64,000 bases of DNA from Streptomyces sp. NBC_00344. Lineage in GTDB: Bacteria > Actinomycetota > Actinomycetes > Streptomycetales > Streptomycetaceae. The notes below the pieces were generated by a model. The model was not told the DNA's origin. It saw only the letters and a program-made list of their open reading frames with translations, and made no database searches. Made by a program: the position numbers and the translations under genes. The stretch spans positions 2,252,501-2,316,500 of the forward strand of contig NZ_CP107996.1 in NCBI RefSeq assembly GCF_036088315.1, written 5' to 3'. How positions within the stretch are numbered: the first letter of the stretch is position 1; each line of letters starts with the position of its first letter. Positions 1 to 10,134 of this stretch are shown here, one piece after another.

Positions 1-3000
1 ATCTCGTAGGTGTGCTGCGAGGTGCGGTACACCGCGTCCATCCGGCCACGGATCAGCCGGCCGGCCAGGCGGAGCGTGAAGGGCGCCTCGATGCGGTGGG
101 GGGTGCGGCGGGCGTACGGGGTGCGCTCGAACGCCTCCTTGAGCGCGGCGAGATCCCGCTCGTCGGCGATCTCCGGTTCGTCGTCGTCTCCGCCGGGGAG
201 CTCGTCCGGTCCCAGCATGGGCAGCGGCAGTTCCTCGAAGCGGGACTCCACCCAGGCATGGAAGCGGGTGCCGCGGCGGGCAGCCGGCTGCGGGGGATGC
301 GGCATGGGGCGGGCCAGTTCCTGGGCGAAACCGTCGGGGTCGGCGGCGAGGCGCAGCAGCTGGGTGGCGGTGAGGGTGGGCGGCACCGGGACGTCGCGGA
401 CGGTGCTTCTGGCGCGGACGAGTTCGGCGGTGAGGGCATCGAGGTCGCGGTCCCAGGAGGCGATGGCCCGGGCGTCCTCGGGAGTGAGCGGATGGACACG
501 GGCGCCGGGCTCCTCGGTGCCGGGGACCGCGCGGGCATGCGGGATGCCCGCATGGCGCGGTCCGGCCGCGCCCGGGCTGCTCCCCCGGCCGGCGGCGTCC
601 TCGTGGCCCGGGTCCGGCCCGGAAGCGAGCCCGTCGATGCCGGCCAGCACGAGGTCGGCCGCTGCCCGCCGACGGGCCAGTGACGTCTCGTCCAGGGGCA
701 GCGGCCAGGCGTGATCGGCGGCCCCCTGCCGCAGCGCGGGATTCTCCTCTCCGTCCTCCGGCGGGTCCGCCCAGACCTCGGTCTCACCGAAGCCCGCCGC
801 ACAGTGTTCGTTCAGCGCGAGCAGGAAGGCGGAAGGGCCTCGGGGCCGTTTCTGGGTGGGGCCCCACCAGTGGCCGGAGCCGAGCAGCAGCGAGCGGGGC
901 CGGGTGAAGGTGACGTACCCCAGGCGCAGCTCCTCGGTGTGCTGGTGGGACTTCATCGCCGTCTTGAAAGCGGTGAGCCCCTTCGCGTCCCAGGTGCCGA
1001 CATCGGGCAGTGTCGCCGCGTCACCGCGCAGCGCGTGCGGCAGCACCTTGGACTGCGCCGTCCACACCTCGCGGGACTGCTCACCGGGGAACTGCCTGGC
1101 CACCAGGCCGGGGACCGCGACCACATCCCACTCCAGGCCCTTGGACTTGTGCGCGGTGAGGACCTTCACCGTGTTCTCGCCACCCGGCAGCGCGTTGTCC
1201 AGGCCCTTCTCGTACTGGGCGGCCGTGCGCAGAAAGCTCAGGAAGGCCAGCAGACCGGCCTCGCCGTCCAGCGACGCGAAACCGGCCGCGGTGTCCAGGA
1301 AGCCGGACAGCGTCTCACGGCGCCGGGCGGCCAGCGCATGCGGCGAAGCGGAGAGTTCGACCTCCAGGCCGGTGGTGGCGAGTACCCGGTGGAGCACATC
1401 CATCAACGGGTCGGCCAGGGAGCGCCGCAGCTCACGCAGTTCGGCGGCGAGACGGGCGAAACGGACCCTGGCGTCGGAGGAGAACGGCAGTCCTTCGTCC
1501 GCTCCTGCGGTGTCCAGGAAGGTGTCCAGCGCGTCGGCGAGGGAGACCACCTCGGCCGGGTCGACCCCTTCGACGGCCTCCGCGAGCCGCCGGTCCGGGT
1601 CCTCGTCCCCGGTTCGCTCGTACCGTACGAGCTGCCGGGCCCGGCGGCCGAGCAGAGCCAGGTCACGGGGGCCGATCCGCCAGCGCGGGCCGGTCAGCAG
1701 CCGCACCAGAGAGGCGTTCGCGCCCGGATCCTGGAGGACCTCGCAGACCGCCACCAGATCGGCGACCTCCGGCAGGTGGAGCAGCCCGGACAGGCCCACC
1801 ACCTCGACCGGCACGTCCCGGTCCACCAGTGCGCCCTGGATCTGCGCGAAGTCGCCCGCCGTGCGGCAGAGCACCGCGATCTCGGCCGGCTCCTTGCCGG
1901 TACGCACCAGATGGGCGATCGAGTCGGCGAGCCAGCCGATCTCCTCCTCATGCGTGCGCAGCAGGGCGCACCGCACCATGCCGTCCCGTTCGGCGCCCGG
2001 TGCCGGCCGCAGCGCCTGTACTCCCGCGTGCATCGAGCGCAGGGGTGCGGCGAGGCCGTTGGCCAGGTCGAGGAGGCGGCCGCCGCTGCGGCGGTTCTCG
2101 CTGAGCGAGAAGCGGACGGCGGGGGCGCCGTCCTGGTGGGGGAAGTGCTCGGGGAAGTCGTCGAGGTTGGCGACGGACGCGCCGCGCCAGCCGTAGATCG
2201 CCTGGCAGGGGTCTCCGACCGCGGTCACGGCATGGCCCGTGCCGGAGCCGAAGAGACCGGAGAGCAGCAGCCGCTGGGCGACCGATGTGTCCTGGTACTC
2301 GTCGAGCAGCACCACCCGGAACTCGTCCCGCAGCAGGGTGCCGACCTCCGGCCTGGTCAGTGCCAGCTCCGCGGAGAGGGCGATCTGGTCACCGAAGTCC
2401 AGCAGGTCCCGGCTGCGTTTGGCTTCGCGGTAGCGGTCCACCAGGTCGAGGAGTTCACGGCGGGCCGCAGCGGCCTCCGGGATCCTGCGCAGTTCGGCGT
2501 TGGAGAGCTTCACACCGTCCAGGGTGTGCAGCAGCCGGGTGTCGTGAGCCCGCAGCCGGCCGGGTGGTACGAGGTGCTCGGCCAGCTCGCCGTCCAGCGC
2601 CAGCAGATCGCTGACCAGTGTGGAGAAGGACCGGGTCAGTGCCGGGTAGGGGCCGGGTGCCTCCCTGAGCACCCGCGCCGCCAGCTGATAGCGGGTGGCG
2701 TCGGCGAGCAGCCTGGCGCTGGGTTCGAGGCCTATCCGCAGCCCGTGATCGGTCAGCAGCTGTCCGGCGAAGGCATGGTAGGTCGAGATGCGCGGCTCGC
2801 CCGGAGAGTAGTAGGGGTCGGCGCTCTGCGCCGTCGCCGGGAGGCGGCCGGGTGACGAAGGGGACGAGGCGGGCTGGTCCGGGTCGGTCACCCCGGCCCG
2901 CACCAGCGCCTTGCGCACCCGCTCCGCGAGTTCGCCGGCCGCCTTGTTGGTGAAGGTGAGACCCAGCACCTGCTCGGGCGCGACCTGCCCGGTGCCCACC

Positions 3001-3164
3001 AGCCACACCACGCGCGCGGCCATCACCGTGGTCTTCCCCGATCCGGCCCCGGCGACGATGACCTGCGGGGCGGGCGGTGCCGTGATGCAGGCCGTCTGCT
3101 CCGGGGTGAAGGGGATACCCAGGAGCTCCTTGAGCTGCTCGGGATCGGTGATGCGCGGGGTCAC
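1..3164 (-). CDS. adnB: UvrD-like helicase-nuclease AdnB (3' end outside window)
   Basis: This is an SF1 DNA helicase fused to a C-terminal RecB-type nuclease, the second subunit of the actinobacterial AdnAB machine that resects double-strand breaks. Seen: a Walker A GAGSGKT at residues 39-45, a Walker B DEYQDT near 287, and the SF1 motif HKSKGLEWD near 670. The visible 1054 codons end at RGRMDAVYRT, the start of the PD-(D/E)xK nuclease core, so the catalytic lysine motif lies outside the window. The GTG at 3164 is the first start after an in-frame TAG at 3174-3176. adnA ends only 34 nt upstream, so the two genes are almost certainly one operon. The AdnB assignment rests on gene order and the intact motor motifs. 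Confidence 0.9.
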   Translation of the reverse strand, partial: MTPRITDPEQLKELLGIPFTPEQTACITAPPAPQVIVAGAGSGKTTVMAARVVWLVGTGQVAPEQVLGLTFTNKAAGELAERVRKALVRAGVTDPDQPASSPSSPGRLPATAQSADPYYSPGEPRISTYHAFAGQLLTDHGLRIGLEPSARLLADATRYQLAARVLREAPGPYPALTRSFSTLVSDLLALDGELAEHLVPPGRLRAHDTRLLHTLDGVKLSNAELRRIPEAAAARRELLDLVDRYREAKRSRDLLDFGDQIALSAELALTRPEVGTLLRDEFRVVLLDEYQDTSVAQRLLLSGLFGSGTGHAVTAVGDPCQAIYGWRGASVANLDDFPEHFPHQDGAPAVRFSLSENRRSGGRLLDLANGLAAPLRSMHAGVQALRPAPGAERDGMVRCALLRTHEEEIGWLADSIAHLVRTGKEPAEIAVLCRTAGDFAQIQGALVDRDVPVEVVGLSGLLHLPEVADLVAVCEVLQDPGANASLVRLLTGPRWRIGPRDLALLGRRARQLVRYERTGDEDPDRRLAEAVEGVDPAEVVSLADALDTFLDTAGADEGLPFSSDARVRFARLAAELRELRRSLADPLMDVLHRVLATTGLEVELSASPHALAARRRETLSGFLDTAAGFASLDGEAGLLAFLSFLRTAAQYEKGLDNALPGGENTVKVLTAHKSKGLEWDVVAVPGLVARQFPGEQSREVWTAQSKVLPHALRGDAATLPDVGTWDAKGLTAFKTAMKSHQHTEELRLGYVTFTRPRSLLLGSGHWWGPTQKRPRGPSAFLLALNEHCAAGFGETEVWADPPEDGEENPALRQGAADHAWPLPLDETSLARRRAAADLVLAGIDGLASGPDPGHEDAAGRGSSPGAAGPRHAGIPHARAVPGTEEPGARVHPLTPEDARAIASWDRDLDALTAELVRARSTVRDVPVPPTLTATQLLRLAADPDGFAQELARPMPHPPQPAARRGTRFHAWVESRFEELPLPMLGPDELPGGDDDEPEIADERDLAALKEAFERTPYARRTPHRIEAPFTLRLAGRLIRGRMDAVYRTSQHTYE

Positions 3165-3198
3165 CTGGAGAGGCTAACGGCGCGCACCGACAACCACG

Positions 3199-6100
3199 TC
3201 ACTCGACGATGTGACGTCCCTCGGGCAGGGCACTGCACGAGGCGCGGAACGCACAGTGTGTGCAGTGGCTGCCGGTGGTGGGGGTGAAGCGCTCGTCGAG
3301 CACCTTCCCGGCAGCGGTGGCCAGCAGATCCCCGACCCACTCCCCCGCCAGTGGCTGCTGGGCCTGGATCTTCGGGAGCGTGTCGCCGCCCTCCTTGACC
3401 GCCGCGGCCTGCCGCAGCTGGACGAGTTCGGCACCCGCGGGTGCCGGGCGCCGGCCGCCGAAGGCCTCGTCGACCGCGCCCTCACGTACCGCGAGCTGGT
3501 AGACGGCGAGCTGGGGGTGGCGGGCGACCTCGTCCTTCGTGGGGGCCGCCTTGCCGGTCTTGAAGTCGACGACGTACGCACGGCCGTCCGCGTCCTGCTC
3601 GACCCGGTCCATGGAACCCCGGATCCGTACCTCGTACTCCCCCGCTTCCAGGGTCACGTCGAAATCGTGCTCGGTGGCGGCCACGGTGCGCCCGGCACGG
3701 TCCATCACATGCCAGCGCAGGAAGCGCTCCAGCGCCACCCGGGCGTGTTCCTTCTCCTGGCCCGACTTCCAGGGGGCGTCGAAGGCGAGCGAGTCCCAGA
3801 CCGTGTCGAGCCGCTCCATCAGAACGGCCAGGTCGGCGGGGGTACGCCCGGACGCCACCTCGTCGGCGAGCACGTGCACCACGTTGCCGAAGCCCTGGGC
3901 GGCGGTCGACGGTGCGTCCGCCTTCACCTCGCGGCCCAGGAACCACTGCAGCGAGCAGGTGTTGACCAGTTGGTCCAGGGCGCTGCCGGAGAGGGCGACC
4001 GGCTGGTCCCGGTCGCGCAGCGGGACCTTGCTCCGGGTCGGCTCGTACAGCCCCCACCAGCGGTAGGGGTGGGCCGCGGGCACCAGCGGCTGGCCCTCCT
4101 CGTCGGCCAGCGCGGCGAGCCTGGCGAGCCGGTGTGCGGCGGCCTCGCGCAGCGCGGGTGTCGACTGCGGATCGACCACGGAGGCGCGCAGCTCGGCGAC
4201 GAGCGGGGCGACGGCGAGTGGCCTGCGCGGCCGCCCGGTGACGTCCCTGGGCTCCACGCCGAGCTCGTTGAGGAAACGCGACGGCTGGTCGCCGTCGTCG
4301 GCCGGCGCCTTGACGGCGGTGACGACCAGGCGGTCACGGGCGCGGGTCGCCGCGACGTAGAAGAGCCTGCGTTCCTCGGCGAGCAGCGCGCCGGGGGTCA
4401 GGGGTTCGGCCAGTCCGTCACGGCCGATCCGGTCGGCCTCCAGCAGCGAGCCGCGCCGGCGCAGATCCGGCCACAGCCCCTCCTGCACTCCCGCGACGAC
4501 GACCAGGCCCCACTCGAGGCCCTTGGCCCGGTGCGCGGTCATCAGCCGTACGGCGTCGGGCCGAACGGTCCGACGGGAGAGCGTGTCGGCCGCGATGTCC
4601 TGCGCGTCGAGCTCCTCGAGGAAGTTCAGCGCGCCTCGTCCGCCGGTGCGTTCCTCGGCCCGGGCGGCGGTGTCGAAGAGCGCGCAGACGGCGTCGAGAT
4701 CCCGGTCGGCGTTGCGGCCCCCGGCACCGCCGCGCAGTGCGGCGCGCTCCAGGCGCCTGGGCCAGCCGGTGCCGTCCCAGAGTTCCCAGAGGGCCTGCTC
4801 GGCGGTGCCGCCGTTCTCCAGCACCCCGCGGGCGGCCCGCAGCAGGGCACCGAGCCGCTGCGCGCCCCTGGCGTACGCGGGATCGTGCACCACAAGCCGC
4901 TCGGGCTCGGCGAGCGCCCGGGCGAGCAGCTCGTCGGAAGGAGCGGGCAGCGGATTGCCGCCGGCCCGCTCCTCGTCGCGCAGCGCACGCCCCAGACGGC
5001 GCAGGTCGGCGGCGTCCATGCCACCGAGGGGAGAGACGAGGAGACTGAGCGCGGTGTCGGTGCGGAGCCAGTGGTCGCGACCGGCCGGTTCCCCGGAACC
5101 GGTGCTGTCCGCCCCGGCGCCGTCCCGCAGCGGAACCCCCGGTTCGCCGGTCCCCGTAGCCGGCTCCGGGCCGTCCTGCGCACCAGCCGGAGCCCGCAAA
5201 GCCGCACCGGCGACCGCTCGCAGCGCCGTCAGCAGCGGTGTCACGGCCGGTTCATGGCGCAGGGCGACATCGTCACCCGCGATGTCCAGGGGCACGCCCG
5301 CCGATGTGAGCGCCCGCCGTACCGCGGGAATGGTCCGGCCACCGGCCCGGACCAGGACGGCCATGTCCTTCCACGGCACGCCCTCCTCGAGATGGGCCCG
5401 GCGCAGGATGTCGGCGATGTTGTCGAGCTCGGTGCCCGCTGTGGGGTAGGTGTACGCCTCCACCCGGCCGCCGGCCCGCACGGCCGACAGGTCACGGTGG
5501 GCCCGCACCTTGTCGGCGGGCAGCCGGGGCAGCGGCATCCGCTGGGTCAGCAGCCGGGTGGCGGACAGCAGGAGGGCGGAGGAGCGGCGCGACGTGGTGA
5601 GCACCTCGACCCGTGCAGCGGCGCCGTCGCTCCGCGGAAAGGCGTCCGGGAAGTCCAGGATGCCGCCGACGTCCGCCCCCCGGAAGGCATAGATCGACTG
5701 GTCGGGGTCGCCGAAGGCGACCAGCGTGCGGCCGCCGCCCGCCAGCGCACGCAGGAGACGGACCTGCGCCGGGTCGGTGTCCTGGTACTCGTCCACGAAA
5801 ACCGCGTCGTAGCGCAGGTCCAGCCGCTCGGCCAGCGGTACCGCTCGATGCACCAGCTCGGCGTAGTCGAGGACACCCTGGGCGTCGAGCACGTCCAGGT
5901 ACTCGGCCAGGAAGCCGGCCGCCGCACCCCAGTCGGGACGTCCGGTGCGCCGCGCGAACGCGGCCAGCGTGTCCGGGCCGAGGCCCAGCTCCCGGCTGCG
6001 GGCGAGCACCGCGCGCACCTCGTCGGCGAATCCCCGGGTGGTCAGGCAGGCACGCAGTTCGTCCGGCCACCGGATGTGGCCGAGCTCCAGCTGCCCGGCC

Positions 6101-6588
6101 AGCAGCTCGCGCACCGCCACGTCCTGCTCGGGCCCCGAGAGCAGCCGCAGCGGCTCGGCGAAGAGATCCGTGTCCTGGTGGGCGCGGATCAGGGCATAGC
6201 AGAACGAGTGGAAGGTGGTCGCCTGCGGCACCCCGCCCGTGCGCCGCCCCGCCGCGCCGCTGCCGGGGTGCGCGGCGCTCCCGCCCCCTTCGATCCGCAC
6301 GGCCATCCGGTCGCGCAGTTCCACCGCCGCCTTCCGGCTGAAGGTGAGAACCAGGATCCGGTCCGGGTCCGTCCCTTCGGCGATGCGCCGGGCCACCGCC
6401 TCCACCAGCGTGGTCGATTTCCCGGTACCCGGGCCGGCCAGGACCAGCAGAGGCCCGCCCGCGTGGTCAACCACCGCACGCTGCCGCGCGTCCAGTACGG
6501 GTGGATCAACGGTGCCCGGTGGGGTGCGCACCAGCCGGTACGCGCCAGGGGGCCGTTGCCTTACCCGGTGGAAAGTGGAGGAGCTCAC
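3199..6588 (-). CDS. adnA: UvrD-like helicase-nuclease AdnA
   Basis: A protein of 1129 residues, close to the mycobacterial AdnA size. It has a Walker A GPGTGKS at 52-58, a VDEYQDTDPAQ Walker B near 275, GDPDQSIYAFRG, and MTAHRAKGLEWG. The C-terminal 250 residues are a RecB-family nuclease with VVDFKTGKA (catalytic Asp and Lys) and HPQLAVYQLAV. A Cys in TCSLQWFLG and a terminal C-x2-C-x5-C (CTHCAFRASC) match the 4Fe-4S staple known in AddB-type nucleases. It lies upstream of adnB, as in mycobacteria, and the dimer should load on duplex ends. The start is GTG with only a weak ribosome site, so a start a few codons downstream is possible. Confidence 0.9.
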   Translation of the reverse strand: MSSSTFHRVRQRPPGAYRLVRTPPGTVDPPVLDARQRAVVDHAGGPLLVLAGPGTGKSTTLVEAVARRIAEGTDPDRILVLTFSRKAAVELRDRMAVRIEGGGSAAHPGSGAAGRRTGGVPQATTFHSFCYALIRAHQDTDLFAEPLRLLSGPEQDVAVRELLAGQLELGHIRWPDELRACLTTRGFADEVRAVLARSRELGLGPDTLAAFARRTGRPDWGAAAGFLAEYLDVLDAQGVLDYAELVHRAVPLAERLDLRYDAVFVDEYQDTDPAQVRLLRALAGGGRTLVAFGDPDQSIYAFRGADVGGILDFPDAFPRSDGAAARVEVLTTSRRSSALLLSATRLLTQRMPLPRLPADKVRAHRDLSAVRAGGRVEAYTYPTAGTELDNIADILRRAHLEEGVPWKDMAVLVRAGGRTIPAVRRALTSAGVPLDIAGDDVALRHEPAVTPLLTALRAVAGAALRAPAGAQDGPEPATGTGEPGVPLRDGAGADSTGSGEPAGRDHWLRTDTALSLLVSPLGGMDAADLRRLGRALRDEERAGGNPLPAPSDELLARALAEPERLVVHDPAYARGAQRLGALLRAARGVLENGGTAEQALWELWDGTGWPRRLERAALRGGAGGRNADRDLDAVCALFDTAARAEERTGGRGALNFLEELDAQDIAADTLSRRTVRPDAVRLMTAHRAKGLEWGLVVVAGVQEGLWPDLRRRGSLLEADRIGRDGLAEPLTPGALLAEERRLFYVAATRARDRLVVTAVKAPADDGDQPSRFLNELGVEPRDVTGRPRRPLAVAPLVAELRASVVDPQSTPALREAAAHRLARLAALADEEGQPLVPAAHPYRWWGLYEPTRSKVPLRDRDQPVALSGSALDQLVNTCSLQWFLGREVKADAPSTAAQGFGNVVHVLADEVASGRTPADLAVLMERLDTVWDSLAFDAPWKSGQEKEHARVALERFLRWHVMDRAGRTVAATEHDFDVTLEAGEYEVRIRGSMDRVEQDADGRAYVVDFKTGKAAPTKDEVARHPQLAVYQLAVREGAVDEAFGGRRPAPAGAELVQLRQAAAVKEGGDTLPKIQAQQPLAGEWVGDLLATAAGKVLDERFTPTTGSHCTHCAFRASCSALPEGRHIVE

Positions 6589-6776
6589 GTGGATCGCCGG
6601 TCCTGGGGGTGTGCGTGGGTGTGCGGGTGAGGGGTGCGGGAGCGGAGGTGCGTCCGCGGTGTCCCGCCGACGCTACGCCTGCCGGCGGCGGTGCTGCAGC
6701 CGGTCCGCCTGCTGCCCCGGCGGGTCCCCCGTACGGTCCTCAGACCACCCGTGTGGCCGCCGAATGGCGGAAGCTG

Positions 6777-7136
6777 TCAGACATGAGCACCGTCGCCGCC
6801 GTCCCACCGCGCCCGCCGCATGTCCAGGCGCGGTATGTGGCCGCCGGCTTCGCGGGCGGCCCGGGACGCCTCCTTCAGAGGGGTGGATTCCGTGCGGTAG
6901 TGCGCCAGCGCGCGGAGTTCGCTGCCGGGCAGCAGCGTGCCGTCCGCGCGCACCACGCGCCACCAGGGGGCCACCCCGCCGTAGAGCGCCATCACCCTCC
7001 CCACCTGACGCGGGCCGCCTTCGCCGAGCCATTCCGCGACGTCCCCATAGGTCATGACGCGGCCCGGCGGGATGCTGTCCGCAACCTCGAGGACCCGTTC
7101 CGCGTACTCCGGCAGTTCGGCCGGTTCGGCACTCAT
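6777..7136 (-). CDS. Alkyltransferase-like protein (ATL)
   Basis: A small 119-residue protein with only the C-terminal DNA-binding domain of O6-methylguanine methyltransferase. The arginine-finger region PPGRVMTYGDVAEWLG is present near residues 23-38. The active-site motif, normally PCHRV, reads PWWRV near 57-61, so the alkyl-accepting Cys is Trp. Known ATL proteins bind O6-alkylguanine without repairing it and hand the lesion to nucleotide excision repair. The ATG at 7136 is chosen; an in-frame ATG at 7145 would add three residues. It is co-oriented with adnA and adnB downstream, giving a DNA-repair neighbourhood (M. tuberculosis Rv3204 has a similar position, from memory). Confidence 0.88.
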   Translation of the reverse strand: MSAEPAELPEYAERVLEVADSIPPGRVMTYGDVAEWLGEGGPRQVGRVMALYGGVAPWWRVVRADGTLLPGSELRALAHYRTESTPLKEASRAAREAGGHIPRLDMRRARWDGGDGAHV

Positions 7137-7318
7137 CCGACCCATCCTGCACCACACGTCGGACAACACGCCGAGGGGTGCACGGAACGGCCGGTTAATC
7201 ACAATCAGGCCCTGATGCCCGCCTGCGCCCTCCCGACATGCCACCATCGTCCGGGCGCTCCACCGCGAGGTGCGGCGCGGTGACACGAGACAAGAAGCAC
7301 AAGACGGAGGGGCCAGGC

Positions 7319-10117
7319 GTGCATCAGCCACCGACGGCGGCGACCGCAGCCGCCGCCGAGCCGCCCTCCGGCGATCCCGGAGCGCAGCAGGAACCTCAGG
7401 AGACCGGCACCGGACCGGGTCCACGATCCGGTGCGGAACCGGGTACGGAATCCGGCGGGGGGCCGGGTACGGCGGGGTCCGGTGCAAGCCCCGCTCCGCA
7501 GCCCGGACGGGAGCCGGGCGACGGCAGTGAGTGCGCGGAGGCCGGTCCCCTCGACCGTGTCTCGGGCGACGAGCCCCTGCTCGCCGCTCGGGTGCACCGC
7601 CCGTCCGACCTGCTTCGCCTGCTGACCGGCGTCCTTGCCATCGCGCTGGTTCTCGCCGTCGCCGCCTTCGCCCACGGCACCACATCGGGCCTGGAAGAGG
7701 ACATCAACAACGGCACCGGCCAGGCCCCGGACCTGCTGATCAAACTCGCCGGTCTGTTCTCCTCCATCGCCATACTCATCCTGCCGGTCGCCTTCGCGAT
7801 CGAGCGGCTGGTCAAGCGCGACGGTCTGCGCATCGCCGACGGCGTACTCGCCGCCGTGCTGGCGCACGGAACCGCCCTGGCCACGGATCTCTGGGTGACC
7901 AGGGCCGCCCCCCGTTCGATCACCGACGCGCTGACGCATCCGATGGCGAACGGCAGCCTCACCGACCCGGTGCACGGCTACCTCGCACCCGTCATCGCCT
8001 ATATGACGGCGGTCGGCATGGCCCGCAGACCGCGCTGGAGGGTGGCGCTCTGGGTGGTGCTGCTGGTCAACTCCTTCGCCGTGCTGGTCGGCGGACAGAC
8101 CACGCCCTTCTCGATCGTCGTGACCGTGCTGCTCGGCTGGACCGTCGCCTACGGGACGCTGTACGCCGTCGGCTCCCCCAATGTCCGTCCCACCGGCAGG
8201 CAGCTGCTGGCAGGCCTGCGTCATGTCGGTTTCAACCCGGTCACCGCGATGCGCGCCGAGGAGATCCCCGACACCTCCGAGCACGGCGACCGGGGCAGGC
8301 GCTACTTCGTCACCCTGGAGGACGGTGCGCCCCTCGACGTCACCGTCGTCGACCGCGAGCAGCAGGCTCAGGGCTTCTTCTACCGGGTGTGGCGCAGGCT
8401 GACGCTGCGCTCCATCTCCACCGGGCGCTCCATCCAGTCGCTGCGCCAGGCACTGGAGCAGGAGGCGCTGCTCGCGTACGCGGCCATCGCCGCCGGGGCC
8501 AACGCGCCGAAGCTGATCGCCACGTCCGAGCTGGGTCCCGACGCCGTGATGCTGGTGTACGAGCACACCGGAGGCCGTTCGCTGGACTCACTGCCCGACG
8601 CGGAGATCACCGACGGGCTGATGCGCGGCGCGTGGAGCCAGGTGCAGGCGCTGCAGTCACGCCGGATCGCCCACCGCAGGCTGGTCGGCGAGGCGATCCT
8701 GGTGGACCGCTCTGGCTCGGTGATCCTCACGGATCTGCGCGGCGGGGAGATCGCGGCGAGCGAGATCGTCCTGCGGATGGACATCGCCCAGACGCTCACC
8801 ACCCTGGGGCTGCGGGCCGGTGCGGAGCGCTCGGTGGCCGCGGCGGTCGCGGTGCTCGGTCCGGACATGGTCGCCGACAGCCTGCCACTGCTCCAGCCGC
8901 TCGCGCTGAGCCGCTCGACCCGCTCGACCCTGCGCCACCTGGCCCGCGAGCGGGCGCAGCGGGAGCGCGAAGCGGTGATAGAGGCGTCGGACGCCGCGCG
9001 CAAGGCCAAGGCCGAGGCCAATGAGGCGGCCGACGACAGCCGGAAGGCAGTCCGCGCGGAGCGGAAGGCGGAGAAGGTCGCCATCGACGACGCGATGGAC
9101 GAGGCGCGCGAGGAGGATCTGCTCTCGCAGATCCGTCATCAGGTGCTGCTGATACGTCCCCAGGCACACGCCGAGCCGGTCCGGCTGGAACGCGTCAAGC
9201 TGCGCACCCTGCTCAGCGTCATCGCCGGGGCCATCGCCGCGTACTTCCTGCTCTCGCAGATGGCGAACATCCCCTTCCACCAGCTGATCACCAACACCGA
9301 GTGGGGCTGGGTCGCGGGGGCTCTGCTGTTCTCCGCACTGAGCTACGTCGCCGCCGCGATGAGCCTGCTCGGCTTCGTCCCGGAGAAGGTGCCGTTCTTC
9401 CGTACGGTGCTGGCCCAGGTCGCGGGTTCCTTCGTGAAGCTCGTCGCTCCGGCCGCGGTCGGCGGGGTGGCACTCAACACCCGGTTCCTGCAGCGGGCGG
9501 GTGTCAGGCCCGGCCTCGCGGTGGCCAGTGTCGGGGCCTCGCAGCTCTTCGGGCTGGCCAGCCACATCACCCTGCTGGGGATCTTCGGCTATGTGACGGG
9601 AACCGAGCGGACGCCGTCACTGACGCCGTCCCGCACGGTGATCGCCGGGCTGCTGACCGCGGCTGTGCTGGCTCTGGTCGTCACCGCAGTACCGTTCCTG
9701 CGGAAATTCATCGTGACCCGGGTGCGTTCGCTGTTCGCGGGGGTGATCCCGCGCATGCTCGATGTGCTGCAGCAGCCGCGCAAGCTGCTCACCGGTATCG
9801 GCGGGATGCTGCTGCTGACCGGTACGTTCGTGATGTGTCTCGACGCCTCGATCCGCGCGTTCGGCGAGGGCAACGCACTGAGTTACGCCAGCATCGCCGT
9901 GGTCTTCCTGACCGCCAACGCCGTGGGATCGGCGGTGCCGACCCCGGGTGGCGTCGGCGCGGTCGAGGCCTCGCTCACCGGTGCGCTGGTGATCGCCGGC
10001 CTGCCGTACGCCACCGCAGCCGCAGCCGTGCTGCTCTTCCGGCTGCTGACCTTCTGGCTGCCGGTACTGCCCGGCTGGCTGTGTTTCAACTACCTGACCC
10101 GCAGGGGGGAACTGTAG
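7319..10117 (+). CDS. Large membrane protein: kinase-like middle plus LPG-synthase-type TM domain
   Basis: A predicted 932-residue inner-membrane protein. A Gly/Pro-rich cytoplasmic N-terminus of about 75 residues is followed by around six membrane segments. A soluble domain of about 300 residues resembles a degenerate protein kinase or APH fold: near residues 451-476 HRRLV stands where HRD would be and LTDLRGG where DFG would be. A charged Ala/Lys/Arg-rich helix comes next. The C-terminus has about eight membrane segments with PTPGGVGAVEASLT near 873, the signature of the UPF0104 (MprF flippase-like) family. No MprF aminoacyltransferase domain is present, so lysyl-lipid synthesis is unlikely. 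GTG at 7319 is chosen over the earlier GTG at 7280 and ATG at 7238 because GGAGG lies 8 nt upstream. Confidence 0.85.
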   Translation: MHQPPTAATAAAAEPPSGDPGAQQEPQETGTGPGPRSGAEPGTESGGGPGTAGSGASPAPQPGREPGDGSECAEAGPLDRVSGDEPLLAARVHRPSDLLRLLTGVLAIALVLAVAAFAHGTTSGLEEDINNGTGQAPDLLIKLAGLFSSIAILILPVAFAIERLVKRDGLRIADGVLAAVLAHGTALATDLWVTRAAPRSITDALTHPMANGSLTDPVHGYLAPVIAYMTAVGMARRPRWRVALWVVLLVNSFAVLVGGQTTPFSIVVTVLLGWTVAYGTLYAVGSPNVRPTGRQLLAGLRHVGFNPVTAMRAEEIPDTSEHGDRGRRYFVTLEDGAPLDVTVVDREQQAQGFFYRVWRRLTLRSISTGRSIQSLRQALEQEALLAYAAIAAGANAPKLIATSELGPDAVMLVYEHTGGRSLDSLPDAEITDGLMRGAWSQVQALQSRRIAHRRLVGEAILVDRSGSVILTDLRGGEIAASEIVLRMDIAQTLTTLGLRAGAERSVAAAVAVLGPDMVADSLPLLQPLALSRSTRSTLRHLARERAQREREAVIEASDAARKAKAEANEAADDSRKAVRAERKAEKVAIDDAMDEAREEDLLSQIRHQVLLIRPQAHAEPVRLERVKLRTLLSVIAGAIAAYFLLSQMANIPFHQLITNTEWGWVAGALLFSALSYVAAAMSLLGFVPEKVPFFRTVLAQVAGSFVKLVAPAAVGGVALNTRFLQRAGVRPGLAVASVGASQLFGLASHITLLGIFGYVTGTERTPSLTPSRTVIAGLLTAAVLALVVTAVPFLRKFIVTRVRSLFAGVIPRMLDVLQQPRKLLTGIGGMLLLTGTFVMCLDASIRAFGEGNALSYASIAVVFLTANAVGSAVPTPGGVGAVEASLTGALVIAGLPYATAAAAVLLFRLLTFWLPVLPGWLCFNYLTRRGEL

Positions 10118-10134
10118 GGACGGTTCCCGGGGCC

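Noticed and set aside
3211..6630. 1139-codon plus-strand open frame
   Set aside because: Antisense shadow of adnA, which has complete helicase and nuclease motifs.
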